A DNA stretch of 64,000 bases from Gamarada debralockiae. Lineage: Eukaryota; Ascomycota; Leotiomycetes; Helotiales; Hyphodiscaceae. Shown in pieces: positions 22,382 to 32,665 of the stretch. The position numbers and the translations under genes were made by a program. The stretch's first letter is position 1; every line of letters starts with the position of its first letter. Under the pieces are notes generated by a model. That model was not told the DNA's origin. It saw only the letters and a list, made by a program, of their open reading frames with translations, and did not search any database. The DNA lies in NCBI GenBank assembly GCA_002803225.1, contig NXFV01000570.1, forward strand, positions 1 through 64,000. Direction: 5' to 3'.

Positions 22382-23970
22382 ATGAAGTCAGCTTTCTTCC
22401 TCGGTGTGCTGTTTGCCGGTGCGGCATTCGCTCAGTCTAGCGCCTGGGGACAATGTGAGTTCATTTTCATCTACGAGGACCTATTGATTGATCTGACTTG
22501 AGGAATTTGAGGTGGCGGAATTGGCTGGACAGGCGCCACGGCTTGTGTGGCTGGTTATGTGTGCACATACTCAAATGCTTATTACTCCCAATGCATTCCT
22601 AGCACTGCAACAACTACTCTTGTACAACAACCAAGACCAGCAGCACTGCGAAATCCACCACAACTTCGGCAAGTGCAACATCGACTGGTTTGACTCGATT
22701 TGGTAAGTTTTACCAGCCTAAGTCGGCCGTAGGACAGATCCACTAACTGGGGTAGCTGGTATCAACATTGCAGGATTTGATTTTGGATGCACCTCTGATG
22801 GGACATGCATTACCAGCGAAGCCTATCCAGCATTACCAAGCTATGGAGGTCCTGACGGTCCGGGCCAGATGACACACTTTGTGAACAATGACAAGCTCAA
22901 CATCTTCCGCTTGCCAGTTGGTTGGCAGTTTTTAGTTAACAATGTCCTTGGAGGAACATTGAATTCTGCAAATATGGCTGAGTACAATACTCTTGTACAA
23001 GACTGTCTAAACACAGGCGCTTACTGTATTGTTGATGTAAGTAACTTCGGACAGGGAAAAGGGTACGAATTCTAACCATACCCCAGATCCACAACTGTGA
23101 GTACAGAAAACTAGGTTCAAATATCCATGCTTTGCTGATGTGTCCCAGACGCTCGCTGGAATGGTGGTATTATCGGACAAGGTGGCCCCACAAATGCCCA
23201 GTTTGTCAGCCTGTGGACGCAACTCGCGATATACTACGCCAGTGAAAGCAAGATCTTGTTTGGCATTATGAACGAGCCTCATGACTGTGAGTGAAATAAT
23301 TTAGGGGTTGTTGGACTCTAAACCTTGCTGACGTGAAGCTTTTAGTGACCAGTATTACCACTTGGGCCGCAACTGTTCAAGCCGTGGTAACTGCAATCCG
23401 TGATGCCGGTGCAACCTCACAAATGATTCTTCTGCCTGGAACTGAGTCCGTTCACCTGTCAACTGCTTGAGTATCTGCTAAGATTTTTCAAATAGCTACA
23501 CAGCAGCGAGCACTTACATCTCCAGTGGCAGTGGAGCGGCGCTTGCTGCTGTCACCAATCCAGATGGAACCACCACGAATCTCATCTTCGACATCCACCA
23601 GTACTTGGATTCCGACAACAGTGGAACTGGAGACTGTGCAACTAACAACATCGCCAACGCCTTCCAGCCTCTGGCAACTTGGCTTCAGTCAGAGGGGCGT
23701 CAAGCACTGCTGACGGAAACTGGAGGCGAGAATACCTCCAATTGCTATACGGATCTCTGCCAGCAAATTGCATTTTTTGAAGTGAGTCCTTGTGTCTCCC
23801 AGCGTCACGCTGATCTAATAATTCATAGTGAGAATTCCAATGTCTACCTAGGATATGTTGGCTGGGGCGCTGGCAGTTTCGCCACGACATATGCCCTGAG
23901 TGAAACGCCAACTGACAATAATGGTGTTTGGACTGACCAACCTCTTGTTGCACAATGCATTGCCAGATAA
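22382..23970 (+). CDS. GH5_5 endo-beta-1,4-glucanase with N-terminal CBM1 (one linker frameshift)
   Basis: Secreted cellulase of the Trichoderma EGII/Cel5A type, about 409 residues. Exons: 22382-22454, 22512-22702, 22756-23036, 23087-23096, 23149-23286, 23346-23457, 23496-23781, 23833-23970. Signal peptide [20 protein letters not shown]1 SSAWGQCGGIGWTG...[11 protein letters not shown]; Thr/Ser-rich linker; catalytic domain from [13 protein letters not shown] with [29 protein letters not shown], acid/base Glu in FGIMNEPHD and nucleophile Glu in [11 protein letters not shown]; ends [11 protein letters not shown]. All catalytic landmarks are intact and every splice keeps frame, except that exon 2 lacks one base: the CBM1 frame and the linker/catalytic frame differ by +1 near 22616. 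Either this is a recent inactivating deletion or a sequence error. Exon 4 is only 10 nt. Confidence 0.9.
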
Positions 23971-24599
23971 AGAGAGTACATCAGAACTTATGTTTTCTAA
24001 AGCATTGGTTTCAAGGAGCTTGTTAGGTTCTGAGTCAGTTGATATTAGTCCTGCTTTAGTGGTTTCACCTGGTGTAACGTATTTGCAAAACAGTTCTTTC
24101 TATTCTCGCCGCTAGCCTTTTCCTTTGTCTACTGACGGCATCTAATAACCTAAACCCCAAGCCTATCTTAAGTATTAAAGCACCCAACGCACTACCACAA
24201 CACCAAGCTTTAATCACCAACCGTCCAATTATCCATCAAACCCCTCACTCCTTCCCTAATTCCCCTAAATACCGCTCAGTGGCCTTTCGACAAGCGTTCC
24301 TGCCAATTCTCTGTGGTCAAAACAAGAATTGTCAACGCGGTCATGTTCCTCCTTGAATGCATCCTTGACCGGCCACTCGATGAATTGTCCCACATATGTC
24401 ATAGTGCGTGGCAGATGCAGCTCGTGTTCGAGACATGAAGACCTTGCTCCAGTCTCTATTCTGGAAGTAGTCGGAAGACAAGGTCGTCGGGAATCCTTGA
24501 CGTTGGTCGGAGGGCTGCGTTCGTGCCAGGTTCAACCCGTTCAGAGTCTGGATTTGTGCTCTTTGAGACTCTTTTTGTAACAAGTCTTTAGGTAAGGGA
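23971..24599. other. Intergenic between GH5 and RNA ligase relic
   Basis: 3' flank of the endoglucanase and the downstream flank of the decayed ligase. No recognisable feature beyond possible trailing ligase sequence. Confidence 0.4.
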
Positions 24600-25405
24600 G
24601 AATTAGGGAGAATTTGCGCTTTTGGAAGAAGTATGCTAAATTTCCTTGGTCTTCATCCAGCTGTCCGGTCCAGTGAATCTGTCCAGGTTCAAGTTTGGCG
24701 CCGAACCAGACTTGGAGGGAGCTGCAACCCGAACAGCCTGCCAGACAATGCCCTCCCCATTCACCAGATTTCCTTGGACACCAAGCTTCTTTGCCACAGG
24801 ATGCTCTTTCTGCACGCCTAAAGTCAATTGTCACCTCAAAGGTGGTGAAATGTCTCACATTATAAATACGAGCGTCGCCGTTATGTAGGGATTCCATCAG
24901 CGCCATGTCCATCCACTCTGGTCCTCTCCTGGTTCCTAGAGAAGCTTGAGCGGTATTGCAGGTTAATAGCGAAGATGGTAAACATCTTTGGTAGTTGACA
25001 TAGGGCGATTTTCTTCCGTATGTTGCCACTGCTCCATTCTCCAAAGACAGCAATAGCTTCAACTTCCTCTGATCTTACTTCCTTGCCTTTCCCCTTCAGG
25101 CCGCTCCAAATTCCCAATATATTGCGAAAAAGCTCGTTGACGAAGCCCTGGAGTTCGTCCATATAGCAACGAAACCGGCCAAGTCCTTCTCCTAGGTCAA
25201 ATCTTCTTTCTCAATTGATAGGGTGGCTTCTCCATTGCAGGTTTGGACAATCGCGCAGTTTGATCGTGAAGCCTGACTGGACCCTGGAATGTGAGAATGG
25301 GAAGAGGAAGAGATTTGTCGTATGCAGCATTGCCGGTTCGCATGCCAAGGTATTGTGCTGCTCGTTTGGTGTGTAGCAACACTATTCAAGGCGTTCCAAT
25401 GGAAG
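24600..25405 (-). pseudogene. Decayed RNA-ligase-domain protein (Rnl2-like)
   Basis: On the minus strand, successive frames read HTKRAAQYLGMRTGNAAYDK, PLPILTFQGPVRLHDQTARL, EEVEAIAVFGEWSSGNIRK, KIALCQLPKMFTIFAI, HNGDARIYNVRHFTTFEVTI, and VNGEGIVWQAVR. The order matches fungal proteins with an RNA_ligase domain (PF09414): motif I region (family form close to VKLHGTNA), the FGEW..GNIQK block, LPKMF.IFA, then the EGIVWKA block. At the motif I position the nucleophilic Lys reads Arg and the following Gly reads Asp, so even an intact chain would probably lack ligase activity. Several frameshifts separate the phrases. Such genes are sporadic in filamentous ascomycetes; their cellular role is poorly known. 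Confidence 0.72.
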
Positions 25406-27728
25406 GGGATTTGATGTGTTTTGCTGGTGGTTGTGTCGTTGCTGCGGCGTCGGTGGTTTTGATAGTCTATGCGGGAGTGGTTGGGATGGTGGAAGAGAGG
25501 AGAGGAGTTTTGAGTTGAATGGGAACTTGTTCATGCTAAGGTGGTCGATATTATTAAAGAGACTTTGCAAATAGAGCTGGCGTGTAAGAAGGAGTTGTAG
25601 TTGGTGGAAGACCCGTTGTAGGCCGCTGGAGGTCTTTAAGTAGAGAGGCCGGAAGCAGACGCGACTTAACTCCCGAATTGAGGGAATTTTAGAGTGAATC
25701 TAGTTGTTGTGAATTTGAGTATGGAAGTTACGATATTGAAAGGTTGGGATCTATAGCACGTTGTAAGAGGACATAAGAAAATATTCATGGTGGGTAGAAC
25801 GGTCCAGTACCTATGAAGAAGGCAGGCAGAGTCACTATTATTGGTGGATTAGGGGATATAGAGAGAGTATCGTCATTTCGTGAACAGTATGTGGTGAATT
25901 GACTTATTTCCCATGTTTCACAAGATGTCATTTGAGTTTTGGTAGAGGCTCCTTTTGTATTTCATTCTACCCTTTGATCTGAGAGAGGGGATAATTGAAT
26001 CGCTCTACGCTTTTGAGGGATTGACCATCATTGTCATCCCTGAGCTAAGGTGGGCCGACCTAGGATCCAGGTTAGCCACTCCAAGTTCGACTTCAACCTC
26101 ACATCGACTTCTAATCCCTGAACCGAACTGGGGGTTAATATCTTATAACCAATAACTACAGCACGGAAGTTGTAGGCTATCAATGACTCGGCGCTCAAAG
26201 CAAATTGAATCAATGCATAGCTGAATATTCTTAAGTCAGATATTATGATTGGGACTGGGAATGCACTGGGACAGCGAAGTTTAGAATAGAAAGCTGCTCG
26301 CTTTTCCGCTCTCTAACGGGCAGTTCCTGATCCATTATATTGCCAAGCTCGATTAGAAAATCGGAAGACAAGTGCATGCCGACTGGTTATTTTCCGCTTG
26401 TTTTACACTGCAAGCTGTTTGATATATGATGTTGTCAGAAACCATTCTCTCCAAGGCTCACAAGCGCAGTTCACAAACAAAGTAAATTCAAGACTAACGC
26501 GATCACACTCCAACTTGACCCAAGACGTCAAACGGACACTCTATAACAGCTCCCTCCATACAAAGCATTCCTGATATCCGGCAGGTGCTCATATCTCGGG
26601 TGAAATAGTTGGGGTCATTTCATTGCAAAGACCTCCACACTTGACTGATGCATCAAAACATCAAAAGCGAGCAAATAGTTTGCAGGCATAGTAGTCATAG
26701 CACTTCGACTTTTGGTTTGTATATATATAGGGTGGGCTGTATTCTATGTGAGAATCATGTTTGCAGTATTGTGTGTCAAAGCTACCCACTGTGCCGGGCC
26801 ACCCGATGGTCTGGGAAGTAGTGTTGTCGACATTTTTTTGTTGTTGATTCTTTTACCGTCGTCATTCTTCTAATAGAGAATTCATGTATTTTTTTTATAT
26901 CCTCCCAAGGTCTTAAGCTCACCTCGAAGTGAGCTCCATAATATTCTTCAGACCAGTACTCTGTCCACTCCTCGGTCCATCACAGCACGAACAGATGCAT
27001 CGTTGCCAGCATTGTGTAGACCTCCGATCTTGTGTTTTGTTCTTCATCGCCTCGAATGCTTGGTACAGCCGTACCATTCCATGTGATTCCAGTGTCCCCA
27101 GATCAGGATCTCAACAACCACAGCGCGGCGGACTTTGGCAATATCCACCAAGACGGCCATGCTGTCTTGATTTCTCCGTATGGAGTATTTCCAATTACTC
27201 AACTTAAATTGGCTCTTCTTCGAAATCCCTTCGCACGAAAGGAAGCTGATCCTCCTCCAAAACTGAGAGGAGTATCCAGCTTTTCAATGTCTGGATAAAC
27301 CTTTCGGCCCGAAGATTTCGCTGCATCTAATAGGATGTCTATTCTTGATTAGCCTACAAGTATAGAAATGCGAAAGACTCCACTTCGGTTCTCCTTGGCC
27401 AGACAGACGTTGAGTTATATTGTATGTTATGCGGGGTACAAGTGGGGAACTTGGGAACGGAAGAACATCGTCCGTCGCTACAAATCCAGTTACCAGGTGT
27501 CTACGGGCTACAGTTGTAGCCGCATCGAAACAACAATCAATCATGAATTATTGAAGAATCACAAGTGGGAGCAAGGGTTATGATATCATCCAGAATAGTT
27601 TCTTAGCCACCGTTTCCTTGCACCAATATAAGTGGGTGCTCCTCTCGGTTGTAATTACTCTTTGTTCCTTGACAATACTTCCATTCTAGAAAGTACGCTC
27701 TTCTGACTCCAAAATACCCGGCGTTAAC
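25406..27728. other. Intergenic, AT-rich
   Basis: About 2.3 kb with no recognisable gene. A run of TATATATATA lies near 26715. Open frames around 26929-27298 on the plus strand and 27284-27544 on the minus strand match nothing I know. The 3' end is the promoter of the CE2 esterase gene. Confidence 0.45.
27624..27632 (+). promoter_or_regulatory. TATA-like element of the CE2 esterase gene
   Basis: CAATATAAG lies about 100 bases upstream of the ATG at 27729, followed by CT-rich sequence (CTCCTCTCGG and onward), a common arrangement in highly expressed secreted-enzyme genes. Assignment by position only. Confidence 0.35.
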
Positions 27729-29462
27729 ATGAAGTTACTCTCAAGTATTTTGGCTTTTGTGCCATTGGCATCAGCAACAATCCTCCAGAACGGCCAAGTC
27801 CGCACCACGGATTACCCTGACACCACTATTGCCTCCGTTGCAGGAAACAATGATTGGAAGACATATTCCCCCAACTCCCCTCAAATCTCTTATAAAGGCC
27901 GCTGGGACAGTAAATACATATCATGTTAGTAGATTGAGGCACTTCCAAAGTGATTAAGCCAGGCTGACAGGCATTGAACACGTTCAGGGTGGTCGTAAGT
28001 TGCGGGTGTTACAGTTCTGGAAGCAAGACACTATCTGATTTGGCAACTAGCGCTCCTGGGTTGAAGTTTGGATTTCAGAGTGAAAATGTAGGCGTGTTAG
28101 AAATGGAAGTGAGGTTTAAGCCATTGACCGGCGCAGGTTGCTATCAGTTTCGGCAATTATACCAGCGACGGTGTTCTGGTTGCTTACCGGTGATTTTAGC
28201 ACCCTCTCAACATTACTTCAACCTTACAAGCAAGCTGATTTAAAAACAGACTCGACGGTCAAGATTGGCTGTTCACCAATGTCACCCATAGCACAACCCA
28301 CTTATTCATAACCCCAGACACAGTTGGATACAACCTCACAACACCAGCCGGCGCAATGCAAACGTTTGAACTCCGCGTCACAAACTGGGCCTACGGAGTC
28401 CAAATTGCCGGTGTCCATCTCTCCGCAAATGGGAAGCTGATACAGCTGCCCGACTTTCCCAAAACAATTGAAGTTATCGGGGACTCTTTGAGTTCTGGCT
28501 ATACTGATACTCTTGAAGGATTGTCATCTTATGCTTGGGGAGTTGGAGAAGGTCTCGGAAATGTTGAGTTCTCAATCACTGCCTACCCTGGAATTTGCTT
28601 GGTCGTAAGTAATTTTCGATAGGTTGCTATGGCAGGAGACCAATATGCATTACAGGATCAAAACTGTTGGGGGAACCCACGCGGGCAAATGTACCAATGG
28701 TACCAGACTTCCGACACATCTCCCAGGGCTCAGGAGATATACGGAAACAATCCAGAGCCCTGGAACTTCAAGGCCCATCCAGCCGCGGATCTCGTAATAA
28801 TAAACTTAGGTACCAATGACAACAACACATACAACAATGTCTCCGGCACTGTCTACTATAACGATTACATCAAACTCGTCAACAGCATTCATCAAATCTG
28901 GCCGAAGTCTCAGATCATTCTTATCTCGCTTTGGAATGGCTTTTATCAGGATGGTAACACATGGGCTCAAGGCGGCGCCTTCATCGAAGACATCCTTGCG
29001 GTGTATGAACACTTCAAACCCGCTGGATTTGTGCATTATTTTAATACCACGGGTATCATGCAGCATAACGATATCGTATGTATCCCCTATTTCGAGCCTT
29101 TTGTTCTTTAGACTAACCCAATGTTACAGGGCCCGCAATATCGTACGTTCCCCTTTTTACTTCCAGTTCCATTTTGCGAACATTGCCCGTTTGCTAATTG
29201 TCTTCAAGACCCAACTGACGTCGGCCATATTAAAATTGCGTCACATCTAATGCAGTATATCAAGTTGCAATTTGGCTGGATTTTCGCAGCCACCGGCCCG
29301 GAGGTACAGAGTGGTAAGTCCACCCTCCCATACTCGTTGCAGAGATTTCACGGACTGACGATTTCGTTAGGGACTCTATATTGGAACGATCGTAGGCTAT
29401 TCTAAGCTTTTCAACCTGACTGGGGTATAATACTAATGACACGCCTAGAAACAAGCTACTGA
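27729..29462 (+). CDS. CE2-type SGNH acetyl(xylan) esterase, secreted
   Basis: A 406-residue secreted SGNH hydrolase resembling carbohydrate esterase family 2, which removes acetyl groups from xylan and related sugars. Ten exons keep frame: 27729-27924, 27988-27994 (7 nt), 28051-28087, 28137-28189, 28250-28604, 28656-29075, 29130-29142 (13 nt), 29209-29313, 29371-29391, 29449-29462 (14 nt). The signal peptide is MKLLSSILAFVPLASA. A beta-rich N-terminal domain reads YKGRWDSKYISWWSAPGLKF and WLFTNVTHSTTHLF. The catalytic part has EVIGDSLSSGY (Ser ~177), TAYPGIC, LGTNDN (~268-272) and GPQYHPTDVGH with Asp ~364 and His ~367. It ends YWNDQTSY. No frame break was found, so this enzyme is probably functional, unlike most of its neighbours. 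GH5 nearby suggests joint use of plant cell walls. Confidence 0.88.
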
Positions 29463-29810
29463 AGGAAATGGGATAATATCAGGAATAGGGTTTAGCTCTT
29501 CGAAAAGCTTTTCTTGATCGCTGAGGCCGGCTGCATGATTTATACCTTGCATTCCAATTCCTGCGGCATACAACTGTATCTCCACATCACATGTACAATT
29601 GCAGCAACCGTCCGTATAAACAATGGGAAGAGCGCTGCTCCGATTCGTTCATTGATTTTCAGTGGCCCCAATCACCCCTTGACTAAACCGACTCAACCTC
29701 CAAGTGTGCAATAGTCTCTTTCTGGCTCACTTCCTTGTCCATCTCGAGAAGTGCAAAAACATGAGTCCTCCACTGTCTCACCGGAACATGTTCCAAGAAG
29801 AACCCATCAA
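29463..29810. other. Short convergent spacer
   Basis: 3' flanks of the CE2 esterase (plus) and the decayed sugar transporter (minus). Nothing else seen. Confidence 0.4.
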
Positions 29811-31285
29811 TCACCGTATTCGTCCGTCTCCTAGTCTCACCAATACAAACCAAACATAAGCCAAAGTAAACATCGTCATCCCAGCGTTAACAAACCCAAG
29901 CATCGGCTCCAGATTCGCAGAAGAATAAAGATACAGACTGACAAAAGCCAGCAGCCAAACGGTAAAGAAGACCACCCGGATAGCGGAAGCCGCGTTCTTA
30001 TTCCTGTTACGACCGGCCGCCATCTCAGATGCGATAGTGTAGGAGAGTGTACCGATGAAGATGTTGAGGCAGATGATGTTGATGTATGAAAAGGTAACGA
30101 AGGTATGCTAACGGGACGGGCGAAGGGACTCCCGCCGTGTGTCGTGTCCAGACCTCCGACGACGATCAGGGAGATTAACATGCCCGTTGTACAGACTAGG
30201 ATATTAACTCGACAATGCTTTTTGTTGCCGGGGATTACGGATAGGCCGACTGCGATGATTTGGAGGACGTTGGTGATAGTGTTGATGGTGAAGGATCGAA
30301 CGGTGCCGACGAGGAAGATGTTGGAATCAGTATTGCTCAAAAGAGAAATAGGTAGTTCGAACAACCCCAAATATTCTCGCACATGAAGAAAATGGGATCT
30401 CCAAGAATTACTTACGGGGCTGGGCAAATACAACGCCATACGTATACCAGAGTTAAATGCCGTTGACCTGTTGCGCGAACATCGCACCGCACGAATAGAT
30501 AAGTTTGCGTCGCTCGACCGGATCTTGAAATAGAGATTTCCCAGTAGATTTTGCAGCCATTTGCCGCTCCATGGTGACTTGGTCATCAATGACCTTCATA
30601 TCGTGTGCCGAGTCATTAACCAGGCATAGAGCGATTGATCTTTTGCAGTGCCAAGTCCGCCTTCTCGTGTCTGCCTTTATAGATGTACCACGGGGGCTTC
30701 CGGGATCAAAGGCAGGAGAAAGGAGCATCATGCCAGGGAGAAGGATGAGCAGTCCCATAGGGATATGATAGGCGTTCGCGCTGTCGATGGATTCAGTGCC
30801 TTGATCGATACTAGAGACGGCTAGTTGCGAGAGCGACTGCATGAATTGGAACATCATGAGTGCTGCGCCTCGGAACTCAGCAGATGAACTTCACCGATAT
30901 AGATCAGACAAGTCGCTGTGAAGGTCCGATACCCAGGCCAATGAATACGCGACAGACACAGAAGACACCATAGGTTCCAGATGAGACGGGTTGGGCGATG
31001 GCACCGATGATGATATAGATGGAAACAGACAGGAAGTCTGCTTTGCGGCCTCTAGCTTCATTGATCGGTGCTGTGATCAGGACCCGACGAACTCGCCGAC
31101 GTAGATGAGAGATGCTGTGACGGAGAGGAATCCTGTGGAAAGAGAATAAGTTCCATCGGCAGTCCAGCGTCCATAGTCGCGAATGAAGGCTTTCATGCCT
31201 TGAATGCCAGTGTAATATATTGTCGTAGCCGATAGCAAAGGGCTCTGATTGTCGATATCAAGCAATAGAAGAGCGCCCATTTGTG
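29811..31285 (-). pseudogene. Decayed MFS sugar transporter
   Basis: The minus strand preserves the ordered signatures of a fungal MFS sugar/H+ symporter in shifting frames: FIRDYG...LSTGFLSVTASLIYVGEFVGS, then APINEARGRKADFLSVSIYI, then FIGLGIG, then TATCLIYIGE, then FRGAALMMFQFMQSLSQL, AYHIPMGLLILLPGMMLL, a PEAPR.YIYKGRHEKADLALQKIN region, ERRKLIYSCGAMFAQQVNG, and finally FTYINIICLNIFIGTLSYTIASE followed by the last membrane segments and FVLVRLGDGRIR. At least four single-base losses break the frame, including just after GEFVGS, after GLGIG, at GEV/SAEFRG and in the PESPRW-type motif. Introns do not repair these. It would have imported a mono- or oligosaccharide, which fits the neighbouring secreted glycosidase and esterase. 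Confidence 0.85.
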
Positions 31286-32665
31286 ATGAGGCCAGTTTAT
31301 ATGGAGGTTGAGAAACGTCATTTCAAAGATGTGATTGGAGACGAAGCCAGTAGAAAGTGGAAAGTATCGATCAAGGCCAAGAGGAATCCTAAAGTGAAAG
31401 AGAGTGAAATCTGGGATTGAATCGTGGAGAGCAACCAACAATCTTATACTACTTCATACTGCGAAGAACGATTGGATTACCATTTTGGTAACGTAGCCCA
31501 GCTTGTTTCATATAACGAGAACGATTGAAGGCTGTTACAGGAAGTCATCGTCGCTGGATTCATTTGCTGGGCCGCCGAGTGACGGACAACAGCGAAAGTA
31601 ACATTATCAACAGAAAGCCTGGAATACTTGGCGCAAGCTATGAGCATCTCCAATGAGACAGGAAAACAACCCTGACAGACCAGAAATGACTCATAATGGA
31701 AAGCACTTCTGGCCCAGCAGGAAATGTCCTAACGAGTCCCTCGCAGATAAAGCTCTTAGATTGCTTCGATTGCGGTACGTGCTGCCCTCCATGAAGAGAG
31801 GAAAGGATATATAATAGCCTTGGTCATTTCCAGGATGGTTACCGGTAAGATGTCAGGCCTTGAACGGTGGTGAGTGATTGGAGAAGGCGACTTCGCTGTG
31901 GCATGGTGGTGTTCCAGCGAATTTGATGCACTGTGTGCCTCTCGATCGCAAAGATGAGTACGACGTCGCGGAATCTGATGAGGGGAAATTGCATGAAGGT
32001 ACCCCAGACACTTAGTAATCTTGCGAAAACCCGGGAAAGAGGAGATACTGTTAAACTTCGATATTCTTAAGACGATATGTTAGTAGTTTCTTGATCTCTT
32101 TCCTCGTGTATATCTATGGATCGATGAGGGGATTCGCTTCACGAGACGGGAGTGGCCGCTCGAACTCCTTAATTCCCTTTCCAAGCTTCAGCAGATGATC
32201 TTTCCCTATCGAATCTCAAGGAGCGGAAGAGAGTCGGTACGAGGTGGTGTGACGATGACGTCCGCGACAGCGAAAATTTAGTCTCGTTTGCATGATGGCT
32301 AAATTGGGGATCGAAGGAGAGTAAAGGACTGACAAAGTCGCCGTAATCTGGTGCTGAAGTACCGGTTGACCGTGGCGTGCCACAAACAGGACTGCTTCTG
32401 GGAGATCTCCCTGATCTTTTGGTGTCTACAACTTAACGTTCAGGAAGAGATTTATAACAGTAATTCTAATAGTAAGAGAAAGACAACTTCGCCGTACAAT
32501 TTAGATCGTCCGCAAGGCCTGGTCCGGCTTCACAGTGCAACACCAAGGCATGTTTTTTTGATTCTTAATTGCGAGGTCATGGCTCCTATTGCACAGCTTC
32601 AATCTGCACGTAAAGCTTCATTCCCGTAATGCTTCATCATGCTCATGTTCAATCATGTGCGACAC
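31286..32665. other. Intergenic
   Basis: Upstream flank of the dead transporter and 3' flank of the aldehyde dehydrogenase gene. No recognisable coding sequence. Confidence 0.45.
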
